Positions 46,201-57,805 of a stretch of 64,000 nt of DNA are shown piece by piece (position 1 is the first letter of the stretch; every line of letters begins with the position of its first letter). The position numbers and the translations under genes are program-made. This DNA is from Lepas anatifera (Eukaryota; Arthropoda; Thecostraca; Lepadidae). The notes beneath the pieces are model-generated. The model searched no databases. It saw nothing but the letters and a program-made list of their open reading frames with translations, and was not told the DNA's origin. The DNA lies in contig JAOTON010001570.1 of assembly GCA_034440635.1 (NCBI GenBank), positions 186,001-250,000 on the forward strand. Direction: 5' to 3'.

Positions 46201-47805
46201 CATTTTTGCTGCTAAGGGTATATGGGATCAGCCGGAGCCTGCTCAGAAGGCCTGTGATGCTCTGCTCTGTTGCCTAGCCAGGCCCGCAGTCACCTGAAGA
46301 GCCGATCGCCTCCGGCTGTGAACGCTACCAAATTCCTCGAGATAGCGGCGGCCTCAGAGGTACCGCGCCCCAGACACGGAAACAGCGTCTGGGTACGGCC
46401 CACACCAGGCTGCGAGCCGGCAGACAAAGGGGCTGGTTGTTAGTTGCGCTATTCACTTTCGCAGACCATGAAGTGGTCGGACATAGAGCCGTGACGCTGA
46501 CCGGGGATGGGTGGCCGGAAAACTGGCACCTCTAATGCTGGTCACCGGTCAGTCACGAGGACCTCCATTGTATTGCATCAGCACAAAGGAAGAGATGCCA
46601 TTTATGGTGCACTGTGGTCCACACGCAGCCCACCATGTCATGTTGGACTGAAAGAACTTCGTTAGCCACCCAACTTAAGTTATTTTCGAGGTATGTTCCA
46701 GACTGTTTTCACGGGTTCAGTCAAACCGTTAAAGGATGGTATCAAACTGACAAATGCTTATAAACGTCATTTATTGATACAGATGACTTCATAAATAATT
46801 TGAATCGCTCAGAAAAAGCATTGGCAGTGCAGTTTTCTCACGTTTTTGATATTTAGTTTCATTCTTTCATTAGGACCACGAAACTTTGAATCAAACTAAT
46901 TCTATCCCTTGTATTAATTTCTGCAATATTTCATTAAGCTCTTCTACAGGTACATGTTTTCATCCAACTACAATTCTGTGCAAATGTTAGATACTAATTC
47001 CAGCAATTTAAAACCATTAGGCCTTGAGGTGAGGATGAAATCTTACATGGACTCACAGTGAGCAGAAATGGTATAACATTTCTGCTCACTTCGATACCTA
47101 TATCTTCCGCCGGAAGGTTTGCAACTAAAATGCTACCCTTTAGCTTTTTTCAAACATTCCAGGCAACTTTTGAAGGCAAAATTTACAGGCAATGGAGTGA
47201 AGGTCAGTTGCATAATGACTAAAATTATTAAAGTTTTCAGCCAAGTTCAAAATGAATAATTTGACCCTAAGGGCCAGGTACAATTACCGATGCACTTGTG
47301 GGATTTTTGGTGCAGGAAAAACCGAGCACATATGGGATGTGCTTGGTTTTTGCAAAGTATATATATTTTGGATATGTGACATATCCAAAATATATATCCT
47401 TTTTCATATCGTGGCTTCTCGCCACGGCAACTTTAGAAACGTAAATCCTTAAACATTTCACTATTTTCTCCTAGGTGCCTACACCCCAGCAACGTTGTTT
47501 TACACCCACCTGTTAGAAATCCCATGAGCAAAGTAAAAATTGAGAACAATAAGGAAGCCTGGAGAAGCATGTCACGATTGCAATTACTTATGAATGGAAT
47601 GTGTCACGAAACAGAAATGGTATGCCGAATTGCGTCGACAGCAGTACATTTAAGTGCTGTAAAGTGTCATGGCCATTGCTTTGGGACGTAGCATGATGAA
47701 AACGTATAGCGCACATTTTCTCGAAACTGAAAGCCGTACCACATTCTCGAGAGCAAGTTTTAGCATTGCAATTGCATTGTAGGGAAAGAGGCAGTTTCTA
47801 CTTAC

Positions 47806-47951
47806 TGGTTGAGCTTGGTCTGCGAGAGAACCCCCATGTTGGCGACCAGATTTCTGCGCAGGGCGGACGACGGACGGACTGTCTGCCTGAAGGCGCCCCC
47901 GGCGGCCTGCAGATGCCTCAAAGGCGCTGAACAACGCAACACGCTCACCAT
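47806..47951 (-). CDS. Pck: Probable PEPCK first exon with mitochondrial-type presequence
   Basis: The frame from the ATG at 47951-47949 reads MVSVLRCSAPLRHLQAAGGA and continues FRQTVRPSSALRRNLVANMG to SQTKLN, then CA-GTAAGTAG. It is rich in Arg, Ser and Ala with no acidic residue in the first 40, like a matrix-targeting peptide. It leaves in phase 2, which is what the PEPCK exon at 36661 requires. A second ATG (47837-47835, context CCAACATGG) would drop the presequence and give a cytosolic-type start. The link to PEPCK rests on strand, phase, absence of another gene between and the upstream CRE-like sites. It could belong to another mitochondrial protein. Confidence 0.6.
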
Positions 47952-47969
47952 GATGTTGACCCCTCCAGC

Positions 47970-47976
47970 TTATAAA
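47970..47976 (-). promoter_or_regulatory. TATA-like box (TTTATAA)
   Basis: TTTATAA on the minus strand lies about 20 bases upstream of the first ATG. A start site at the usual spacing would fall at or just after that ATG, which would favour the second ATG in transcripts that use it. Confidence 0.45.
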
Positions 47977-48049
47977 GCCGAATGCAACTCCGTCTGCTTC
48001 GTGTCACGCTCAAACTCCCACCACGGCCAGCCTTCACGGCCGCCTCCTG

Positions 48050-48095
48050 ATTGGTCGGCGTCGGCCAGGCCTCCAGAACGGCGGGCCATGATTGG
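48050..48095 (-). promoter_or_regulatory. Two CCAAT boxes upstream of the PEPCK first exon
   Basis: ATTGG on the plus strand at 48050-48054 and 48091-48095 reads CCAAT on the gene strand, about 100 and 140 bases upstream of the first ATG, in a GC-rich stretch. The arrangement is typical of a polymerase II promoter. Confidence 0.5.
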
Positions 48096-48231
48096 TGGCG
48101 GTGGGGGCGCGGCCGGGCGGCGCGGCTGACTTGGCAGGTTGGGCAATCACCTGGCGCGGGCAGTTTGAGCCGGTTTGCCAGCTTATTCCCTCATTATTAT
48201 TCGGAGGCTCGGCGGAGCTGTGCAGTATCCT

Positions 48232-48280
48232 TGACGTCAGACCCACCATGCGGTAACAGGGCTGATGAAATTTTACGTCA
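48232..48280. promoter_or_regulatory. Two CRE-like sites (TGACGTCA and TTACGTCA)
   Basis: A perfect palindromic cAMP-response element TGACGTCA lies at 48232-48239 and a one-mismatch copy TTACGTCA at 48273-48280, about 280-330 bases upstream of the first ATG. CREB control of PEPCK is well known in vertebrates. Its use here is inference. Confidence 0.5.
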
Positions 48281-48289
48281 CTGCTGCTC

Positions 48290-49255
48290 ATCTCTGCCAC
48301 GTTCTACCGCGGGTGGCAAGCTTAATCCACAGAGCGGGAGTTTTCTTCCTCAATCTATGGGGATCCTGGACACTGGCACAGCGATGCAATGCCCCACGCA
48401 AACACTATGGAAGACACAAAATCTAGGGGTCGGTCCTGACCCTCCGGTTTGAGAAACGTGTCCGATAGGAAAATTTGGACAGTCTTAGGCTTCCCCGAAC
48501 TCATCGATCTAAATTTCTCTAAAAGGGGGCTGGAATTACAAATTTTGGACATGAAAAGGAAAATATATAGGAATAAAAAATAGGAAAGAAAACCCAAAGT
48601 ATTTTATTTTTGGCAGCCTGACCTCTGAATCCTATTTAAACAGACAGACCCTTTGACTGGGAGCCCTTCTACCCCTCTTTGCTTTCCAAATAACGATAAT
48701 TTTCATCCTGGTAAAAGCCAACGAAATATCCGTTGCCCTAATTCAATAGGCGTCTCTAAATTTGACGGGAATGGGTGGGAAATTTATTTTAAATAGATAT
48801 GCGATGTGGTGCTTTTGCAGGTCATACAATATTCCATTTTCAACACAATTTGCCATGTCGACCATATGGATAGTATCACCCGCGCGCTAATCGCGCTATT
48901 CGCGTATCAAAAGACTTGCGGTGAAATAATTTTCCGCAAATGAATGTTGAAAGAATCTTCCCCTTCTTCCGGAATCTTCCCCTTCATGTTCCTCGGCGAC
49001 ACACCAGGGGTCAGAACAGCAGCTGCTTCACCTAAAGTACCACGTACCGGAGTAGAAACGGTAAAATATGTTTTTTTCTGTAGAGGTGTACTCTCTTTTA
49101 GCGAGTATTTATCTATTTAGGCATCAGCTAAGATGTCCCCGCTGTTAACATCACACATCCTTGTTTTAAGGCGAGTGTTATTAGATATATGAGACAGCAT
49201 CCTATTCGTATATGCTATTGCTATATTTTCTGACACTTTGCTACTGTATTAGGTT
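48290..49255. other. Upstream gap, no feature recognised
   Basis: Mostly AT-rich sequence beyond the presumed PEPCK promoter. Nothing coding or repetitive was recognised. Confidence 0.4.
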
Positions 49256-49556
49256 CCAGTTTTAGTCTTTTTACATCTCGTTTTACATATTTTGATTTTT
49301 AATATCCTGAATTTGAGTCACAGTCATCGATGTACGTACATACTTTATATAAGAGGCTCAGCCGTGACGGAAGTATGTGATTTTTATGTATGTGTTATGC
49401 ACCGTGTCCACTTGAGCAGTAGCTGCACGCCTAGCCATATCCTCCCTCCTCCTATCCTCGAGTTCAGTGTCAGTTAGAGCTAGAGTGATGAGCTACGGGG
49501 TAAGGTACCACACGTGGGGGAACGCAGGGCTCAGTAATTCAAAGGCAGCCCGGAGT

Positions 49557-49844
49557 TCACCTTGCTGAACTCCACACAGAGCTCATGAAGTCCAGGTCTT
49601 GTCTAGAAGCAGAGTCATCTAGAGGGGTTTTGAGCCAGAATTTAGCATAGAAGAGCAAAATGAACTCCGCGATGGAATTGACCTGGAATTGCTCCTCCTC
49701 TGACATCCTGAATATCTTACTGAGCAGCTTGATCTTGAGGATATAGATACACGTACTTAACGAGCGAGCCTTATGATCTGGACCCGCAAGCTTGAAAGTG
49801 TGCCCCTCTACCTCTCCTCCCAGGCTAACCACCACCAGCTCCAT
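49557..49844 (-). pseudogene. Transposon-associated ORF fragment, 3' part
   Basis: The frame contains FKLAGPDHKARSLSTCIYIL and MSEEEQFQVNSIAEFILLFY followed by AKFWLKTPLDDSASRQDL. This recalls a family of uncharacterised, transposon-linked arthropod proteins with an AxxxHKAR...IYxLKI...IAEFI...FY motif order. I cannot name the family. The upstream part appears separated by the TTAA element at 49903-51094. Confidence 0.5.
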
Positions 49845-49898
49845 GAATTAGTCCACTTCTTGCAGACTTACACCACCTTTACTGATATTTTGTAGTCC

Positions 49899-51098
49899 TT
49901 AACCTTCGCCCGGGTGGGGGGGTCTTTTTAGACCCCCCTCGGGTTTTTCCAAAGTGACCAAAAACGGCGCGCAGCGCCGCCAAACTTGGTCTAGCTGTTC
50001 CTTCATCATTTTTACATCTTTCCTGAAAATTTTGGCTCAAGGTCATATCAGGTCAGGTCACCAGGTCAGGTGGAGTGACCTCACCTCAAAAAATACTTAG
50101 GACGGCATAACTAAAAGAAGGGTTAATCGATCAAGTTGAAACTCATACCACATCTTGGGCCCACCAGAAGCTACAACATTTGTTCCGGGATTTTGATATT
50201 GGTGACCTAAGGTCATGTGCAGAGCATGACCTCCCCATTGACAATGCATGGGGAAAATCACGAAATGAGCTTTTCTCAGTAAGTATGGATGAAATCAACT
50301 TCAAACATCGGTTGCGACTTGCTCTTAGCCCATTTCTGAAGCTGATACCAAAATTTTTACTTGTGACCTTTAAAAGGTCACCTTAGGTCAAATAAGCATT
50401 TTTTGGTGTTTTTCTCCATAAATTTTGAATAAACTAAGATAGAGCTTTTATTTTGTCACCAAAGTGTTTGTATAGTCACTGGAAGTCAAATGAGATACAT
50501 CATGACTATACCATGTCAAGTTGGGTCAGACCGTTGACCTGGGTCAGGTCAAATTCTTAAATTTGACCTGGCATACCAATATTATATATCATTCGATTTG
50601 TATTGACGAGAGGATTGCAATGGTGCATAAACTATGGCTGTATCTTGTTTGGTTTGGAAGCTATTAGCAAAAAAGTAAACGCCTTTATGCATGGGTGGCT
50701 ATGGACATTCCCAAGAATATGCCCAATATTTAGTGACCTGTAGCTCCCTAGGCTTTGACCTGACACGAAAATGAATGCCACTGCAATGAAAGCCCATCTC
50801 AAGAGCTTTCGAATGGTGTTAGAAAAATGTTTCTAGCTATCATAGTTTCTGAGATATAGGAGGTTTTCTTAGTACACCTCATATTAGCGATTTTGACCTA
50901 TTTTGACCTCTGGTGACCTTGATATTAACCTGACAAGAAAAATGACCGAAGTGTTTTCGATATCATTTTCGAAGAGCTTTCGATTGCCGTTTTGCGCTTT
51001 TTTCTAGCTCTCTTAGTTTTTGAGATCGTGGGGGGTCTTTTTTAGCCCCCCCCACTAGGGCGAAGGTGGCTCGTACCCGCCACCGGGGCAAGGGTTAA
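49899..51098. mobile_element. TTAA-flanked AGGTCA-rich element, copy C
   Basis: TTAA at 49899-49902 and 51095-51098 flank ends CCTTCGCCCGGGTGGGGG and, inverted, CCCTTGCCCCGGTGGCGGG. The interior shares GGTCAGGTCACC, AACTCATACCACATC and a series of TGACCT/AGGTCA half-sites with the other copies but is the most diverged. It is inserted in the transposon ORF remnant. Confidence 0.7.
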
Positions 51099-51102
51099 TG
51101 AT

Positions 51103-51470
51103 CATCTTCAGATTCTTGTTAATACCGTCCTCATCTTCCCTGCCATATTCTTTCCCTAGAATGAGCATTGGTCCAAAATTTTGGACACGCACAGCCTTCC
51201 CCTCTTCTGTCACCCTTTTGCCAGCCTCTGAGAGACTGTGACTCTCCAGCAGGGCGAGGAGCCGCCCGAGCACAGCGCTAGATTTAGGCAGCTTGGAGTG
51301 ATGTAGTGAGGCAACAGCCCCAAGATGAAGAAGGAAGGTCTACTGGAGGTGCTTCCAAGGAGGGCCTGACGGGGTGTTGTGACAGGAACCTCCTGCTTTG
51401 GTCTGGGAGGCAGCTTAGCTGCAGTAGGTGAGGCGGCACCGGGAAGTCTCTGGAGATGACACATCTTCAC
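51103..51470 (-). pseudogene. Transposon-associated ORF fragment, 5' part
   Basis: Two overlapping minus-strand frames look protein-like: KAVRVQNFGPMLILGKEYGR with a helical LLALLESHSLSEAGKRV lead, and a Pro-rich segment further upstream. With the fragment at 49557-49844 on the other side of the TTAA element, this suggests one interrupted gene. The frame is broken and the family is not recognised. Confidence 0.35.
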
Positions 51471-52044
51471 TCAGGACCTTCAGCTGACTTCTAACCTTTC
51501 CTCTAGGCCTAACCTAACCTCCCCCTCTTCTTACCCTTCTCTACCTCCATCGCTACTAGATTCCATGTCCTAGACACTCAGAAACAATCACAACATGCTA
51601 GTGCGTAGTCCGGATGTAAAGAGAGGAAGAGCTACAGTTCACCTCAATAATTGTGTGTTGCACAGTGCACACGTTTGGTTTTGTTTCAATTCCCATGACA
51701 GTGGGTCAGTAAACCAGTGAGCATAAGACGTATGAATTGTATTGTGCAGTATTTATAAATTGCAGTTCGGTAAGCCGGAATATATGAAAGTTGTGAAAAT
51801 GGAATTTACACAATAGTAAGGCGAATCGAAAAATATGAAAATTAAAATCTGAAAATCTTCATTTATGCTATTGGCATATGGATACATCATTCCTCCAAAG
51901 AAGAAGTTTGTGTGAATGTTGTTGTTTTTTAGGGGCACCCTACTGGGCGTGTAGGCACAGCTCAAGTCGACCCGGTGCATGTATGAACACATACATCAAA
52001 ACACATCCTTCCATCACGGTTGAGTCTCTTATATAAAGTATGTA

Positions 52045-52329
52045 TATACCAGGGATGTAGCCAAGGGGGGCGGCAGGGACAGCCGCCCCCCCTTGAGGGC
52101 CCGAAGGGCCCTCTGAGGACACGGGGCGCGCGAAGGGCGGCTCACCCGCACTATGCTCTGTGGCCAAATTTTAAATTTGATACCAGACAGGGCCCTCTTA
52201 AGCCCTCTTCAGCACTCTATTCTGTAGTAAGCAGGACCCTTTTTACCCATCAGGGCCCTTTTGGCGCTGTCGGGGGCCCTTTTCGGGGTGCCGCCCCCTG
52301 AGCGAAATCCTGGCTACGCCCCTGGTATA
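52045..52329. mobile_element. 277-bp MITE with CCAGGGRYGTAGCCA termini and TATA duplication
   Basis: Left end CCAGGGATGTAGCCA at 52049 and right end TGGCTACGCCCCTGG at 52325 are near-perfect inverted repeats. TATA flanks both (52045-52048 and 52326-52329). The related sequence at 49330-49345 runs through the same site without the insert and so acts as an empty site. No coding capacity. Confidence 0.85.
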
Positions 52330-52429
52330 TACATCGATGATTGTGAACCAAATTCAGAATATTAAAAATCAAAATATGTAAAAGGAAGTGTAAAAAGAAG
52401 ACCTTTGCATAGTTGTAAAGTTTGAGACA

Positions 52430-55400
52430 ACACTTTCTCTCATATGGCTAAATGATCGTGATAGCCTTTTTCATCATATGCTATAAGGCAATAATATTGC
52501 CATATAAGTGGGAAAAAGTTTACCTACATGCATTTTGTCTACAGTATAAATTTGGAAAGCAATTTCGAAGGACATATCTATGTATAGAGACGAGCTAACT
52601 TCATCTTACACTTGTATCCTTTCCTGGTGAAGAACTACTAACAGAGGTGGATTTTCACCGGCTGCTCGGGGGGGTTGGGGGCAACAGGGCAAATATCGTG
52701 AAAATCAGCGTTTTATGAGAACCGAGCAAGATCGCACGTTTCGGAGAAAATGGCTTATTTGCTCTCCTTCTCCTGACTCTATTGGACATACCAGTTATAC
52801 AATTGGTCGAACAAATACGTCGGAAGGCGTACACATCCGGTAAAACGGCTTAAAAACCCTACCGAGAATCATCCGCCCCCGCCGTGCACAGATGCACTGT
52901 GCCACTCAGTGGGCCGCGCAGTTTCACACATGTGGCGTGCTTTGTCGATTGTATCGAGGCCCGATAATCAGCGGGAGCCAACAGGAGCGAGGCCATCAGG
53001 TGGCCGCTTTCAATGGAGGCTTCTCCAAATCCGGCGTCAGTCAGCCCACTGCTGGCTGCGCAGAGTCGCTCTCAGTTGCCATGAGAGACCAACGAGGCCC
53101 TGTACCTACCTGGAGAGTCCAAAACAGCTATTTGGTTCATACTATGGTGAAACGAAATGGCCTGTGGAGTTTGGTTTCATTATCCAATTTAAAAAGAAGC
53201 CCAAAAAATGTCTGTCCATTTTGAGGAAAAGTGAAACAAAATGTGGAATCGGTAAATATTTCGGCATTTTTCTTGTCGGCTGCTGCAGTTTGCACCTCCT
53301 GCCACGGGCAGCAAGCAGTATAGCTATAGTCATGGAACTTCCAAGTCGCGTAACTTCCAAATCTTTTCAACTCATGGTAAACATATGAATCGGAAGGGTT
53401 TTGGAAGGGACTGCCATTCCAAAACCCTTGTTCCGGGTCCCCCTTGGATATAGCTTTATTACCTGACCTGAAAAGATTAAGCTTTGTAGATGCCGTGCAC
53501 CGGTGAAACAATATTTGACAGTGGTCACCATATCTGTCTGTTTTAATGGAAATTGACCAATTTGTCGAAGTTCTAAAAGGACTATTTATGGAAAAAATAA
53601 GTCTGAAAAATCAGGAAACCATGTTTTGATTCCACTTTCGCTCAAAACAAATATAACGCCTCTTGCCTTACTACCCTGTATTGTATTGGCCCAAGCATCG
53701 CGTGTAATCAAGAATCTGGCTGCTTGCGGCATCTAACGTTGCAGAGGAGATGCCGTAAACATGTATCACGTGACGCGCGCTTCCAATCGAATTCAGCCAT
53801 GGTTTGAGCGGAAAAGCGTGAAAAGCGTACTTTATAGCGTGCAGAAATTTAATGCAGAGAGCTTGAGCGAAATGAGATATGTCACATGGCTTCACGACAT
53901 ATTACAAGATCTGACATCCGTCAGTTCAGAACCCATGGTAAAGGTGGGCGAGTGGGACATTCCATGGAAACGTTCTATGATACCAAGCACAGAATATAGG
54001 TTTCAAGAATGGCATATAAATTATTCAACTGAAATGTCTTCTTAAATGCAGTGAACACTGGTGAAGCGATAAAACACGTAGCAAAACCAAGAAAACTTAT
54101 CGTTACAATGGCAAAGCTTTCTGATTAAAAGCTAAGATTTCCCATCCAAGAGCGAACAAGTAGGTAATTAATCCCTAAACTTTATTAGAAATCAAACAAA
54201 GTACTGGGGGGGGGACACTAGACTGGCAATGACAGGGCACAATTGGGAGGCGAAATGACTGTCTTAAAGTGCTAACGGTGATGTGCTTCACCAACAGATT
54301 TACGTTAATTGACGCAGGCACGGGGAAAAAGCAAAAACCCTAGTCCAAGTCCCATTTTTTGGGATGTCCCCTTGACTCGTGGGTTGGAGTCCCCCGTCCC
54401 ACCCCTGCCCTCGCTTTCGACGCCTATGCCTGCACCATTGACCCAACACACTTGACTATAAAATCTATATCCCTCGGATACCTTTACAGAACTCAAAGAT
54501 CTGCAATGGCGGGGTACGGTCCTTCCTGCTGTACGAGTTTGACCCCTGCAGCCCTGCACCACTAGACTTCATATCATATCGACCTCTCCGATGGCTGATA
54601 GAACACAGCGTCTGCGATCTAGAAGCCAAGCGAGATGTTCCTCATTGAGGAATGGAAACATGGTTCTCTTTTCCGGCACCAAAAGGTAGGAATCAGTCAG
54701 TCAGACCACCTGAAGAGGGTTGCCGATAGAATTTGCACATAGCAGTGACTCAGTTTCCGACTGTATGCGTTTTGTAACGGGCGAACGCAGTGAATCCGGA
54801 TGTGAAGAGGCAGACATGTCTGGTGCTTTAACTCCAGCGAGGGCGACGTCACGAGTCTTCATTCGACATACTCGGAATGAAAGCTCACATTCTATGCCCA
54901 GTCGGCCAGAGAGGGCAGTGGTAGACCTTTGTGAAATTTAACACTGGAGTCAGATAACATATCAGAAGAAAATGTTGACACGGTTAAGTGTTTTTTCCGA
55001 TTTCTTGAAGTAGTGGCGCCTACACGATGAAATTTGGCAGAAGTTGGACATGGAAAAATGGAAGTTATCTGCTTTTCTTCGAATACAGTGACCGTTTTCT
55101 TCTTCCATTAACGCGTCAGGCTCAGATTATGAAAGATATGCATGTACAATAGACGGAACGTTCTCATATAAAGGTTAGGAACACATTTATACTTATATAC
55201 CCCATCATACACACCCTTGTTCCACCCATAGTCTTCACTTTCGTTCCGAGTCGTTTGTAGCGGTCTGTAGCGCGGCTATCACCACCAGTCTGCTGCCACG
55301 CAGGCCGCCGTGCCTTTGAATTATTGTATACACACCAATAGCGTTCTGTTAGCGATCACAATGCGACGAAAACTAATGCAGTTTTAACACTGAGCAGGTA

Positions 55401-56948
55401 GGGCTTACAGAGCGTTTTGATGGTGATTAAATACGTCTATAGCCGATCTCTCCATCATAGCAGCAGCTGTTGACGTCCGAGCAGAGGTCCAGTGTTATTC
55501 GAGTTCGTTGAAATACCGTTAGGACCGAATTGCCGTTATATATTGATTTTACATTGATCTCATGGCGCTTAAATAGCATCCTTATATTAATTTCATATCT
55601 ACTTGCCTTTTCTGATCCGTCTAAAACATGTCCAGGCGTCCTAAAGGCAACGCATACAAGCTGACAATAATTACAGAATGTTCCGTGTTATCAGTGCAGG
55701 TCAGACGGGGAGCTCAATGCCTGCTCGCTCTCCTGAGCTCTGTTGAATGCGGACCGTGATGGGCGTCAGGTGGAGGCACGCTCTTCTTTTGCACCCTCTG
55801 GGCACATCTTTTGCCTTCTCCACCTGCTGCGAGCGTTTTTTAGCAGTGACCTCTGATAATTACTGAGCGATGTGATTTCTGCTCAGCTGGATGCAGGCCG
55901 AATGATTTGTCACAACAAACGGTCGGCCCGGCCAGGAAACGATATAAAATCTCCGCGGATGGCGTTGGAGCATCCTGACCACTTTCAGAATGCAGCTGGA
56001 GAGGTGACAGGACCTTACAATTATGCTAGAAAATAGCTTGGACCGGTATGGAGATATAAGCACGGCTCAAGAAGTTACGAAACCGATGTGAGAACGGTAG
56101 ATAATTGTGTGAAAACGCTTCCGCAGCAGGACTTTTATGGTCGTTCACTTACGATCTGTAGCCGCTGTGTTACCACTGCTTAGACTCCGTGAAAGATCCA
56201 TAAATTCGATTAAAGCTGCAATTAAGGCTCTTTGTCGTCCATTTGGAGCTTGGGGACCGCAAACATCTAGAGCATACTAAAAAAATTTAGCCACTCCAAA
56301 AATCTCCACCGTTCGAAAAAGTTTCTATAATAGATAGGTATTCATTGATGCTTGATAAGTATGCTCTCCCGCGGCCTCTCAAATCCCCGTAATCCCTAGC
56401 CGGTGCTGAATATATTGGCCTGAGAAATCAGCATGTATCTATTCATGCATTTCTTTTGATAAGATGCACCATTTTCAAGGTTTGTCTGCTTGTGATGACA
56501 CGTTCTATCCCAGATCCACTCAAGTTGGTAGCATTCTAAAGATGAGGGTTAACAATCTTAATGTTACAACGGGAACACGACCTCAACTTATGGTGACATC
56601 ATAACATATGACTGCCTTATTAAGAACACGGCGTATATGGGTCCACAAGATTATTAGCAAAAAAACTGTAGCCCACAAATCAATTCTGGAGCCAAAAATC
56701 GAATGCTTTGGAAACCTTAAACAAGTAAAAAACACTTTGCACCTAAATAAGCGCTATCAAATACCAGCTAAGCATATTTGAGGACCGAATTCGTGCTTTT
56801 CCAGTAAAGTAAACACCACACGCAGTACAAACACCGCACCCACATACACAGAATATATTGTACACTTGTCTTCTCTCATTCCAAGTGCTGCAGTGCACGC
56901 ACATATAAATAAACCACTACCAGTATTCACTCCACCATCCAGGTAGGT
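52430..56948. other. Gene-poor stretch
   Basis: No confident gene. Short frames do not look protein-like. A short hairpin of GGTTTTGGAA and its complement lies near 53397-53431. Confidence 0.4.
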
Positions 56949-57803
56949 TTAACACGCGCATTGACGGGGGCGGGTACCGGCCCCCCTCGGGCTTATCAAA
57001 GATAACGTAAAGACAGCGTCGCGTAGCGCCGCCGTACTTGGTATACCTTTTCCCTCATAATTTTTACAACTTTTGTCAAAATTTTAAGGCTAGGTCATCT
57101 CAGGTCAGGTCACCAGTACAGGTCAAGTGACCTGACCTCAAAAAAAGTTTAAGATAGCATAAGTCGGAACAGGGTAAACTTATCCGATTGAAACTCATAT
57201 CACATAATGGCCCCACCGAGTTCTCTAAAATATGTTCCGGTATTTTTTATAGCGATGACCTAAGGTCAGGTACGTGCTATGACCTCTCCATTGGAAATAC
57301 ATGGGAAAAATGGTTTTAACTGAACAACTTAGTAATAAATAGAGATAAAGCGTTTATTTTAACTGCATTATATTTGCCTCGTCATTTGCGGTTCTAATGA
57401 TACGCATTTTGCCCAATTTGCCATTGATCTGACCTCAGGTCAGGTCAAATCCTTGATTTGACCTAGCAAGATCATATTATATAACATTCGATTCGGCTTG
57501 CTGCGAGGATTCGTGTAGTTCAAATCGTTTTGCTGTATCTTTACTTGTTCAGATTAGATGTAATGGCCGACAAACTTTATTTACATGTTATCCCTATTAC
57601 GGCATATTTTGACCTCTAGTAACCTTAAATGTGACCTGACAAAAAAATGGTTCAAATATTTTCGATGGAGAAGTGGATGGGCTATCCAACACCGTTTACC
57701 GTTTTTCGCTACCTAGCGCGGTTTTCGAGATCTTAGGAGGGCGGGTCCGCCCCCACCCCGTCAAGGCGAAGGTGGCTCAGACCCCCGTCAATGCGCGTGT
57801 TAA
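56949..57803. mobile_element. TTAA-flanked AGGTCA-rich element, copy D (best copy)
   Basis: TTAA at 56949-56952 and 57800-57803 flank an 847-base element. Its termini CACGCGCATTGACGGGGG (left) and the same sequence inverted (right) are perfect. It carries AGGTCAGGTCACC, the inverted pair AGGTCA-AG-TGACCT (57120-57133) and further half-sites, and has no open frame of note. TTAA target duplication is characteristic of piggyBac-type and Kolobok-type transposition; the superfamily is inference. Confidence 0.88.
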
Positions 57804-57805
57804 TA

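Larger units (their letters stand above)
36662..47805 (-). other. Presumed PEPCK intron 1 (11 kb)
   Basis: No second gene is recognised in this stretch. It holds simple repeats, a small inverted-repeat element (38461-38720), a 22-base tandem array (42520-42895), a GA microsatellite, a GC-rich CpG-dense patch at 41690-41910 whose Ala- and Arg-rich frames look compositional, and C- or G-rich scraps near 45330-45560 that resemble MITE debris. If the 47.8-kb exon is not part of PEPCK, this region is intergenic. Confidence 0.45.
34284..47951 (-). other. Pck: Phosphoenolpyruvate carboxykinase (GTP) gene
   Basis: The two main exons encode nearly the whole animal GTP-dependent PEPCK, which converts oxaloacetate and GTP to phosphoenolpyruvate, GDP and CO2 and controls gluconeogenesis. 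A third, upstream exon at 47806-47951 matches in phase and supplies a mitochondrial-type presequence, but its link across an 11-kb intron is inference. The spliced protein would be about 680 residues against a usual 620-640. The difference is the presequence plus an extended linker before KVRDFVERS. Confidence 0.88.
49260..52425. mobile_element. Composite transposon remnant bounded by inverted repeats of about 200 bases
   Basis: The segment 49265-49460 (with TTTTACATATTTTGATTTTT and CATACTTTATATAAGAGGCT) reappears inverted at 51940-52420, interrupted there by a 277-bp element. Between them lie minus-strand protein-like fragments and an AGGTCA-family element. The whole may be one DNA transposon with long inverted termini, or two unrelated copies of one repeat. 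No target duplication was located. Confidence 0.5.
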
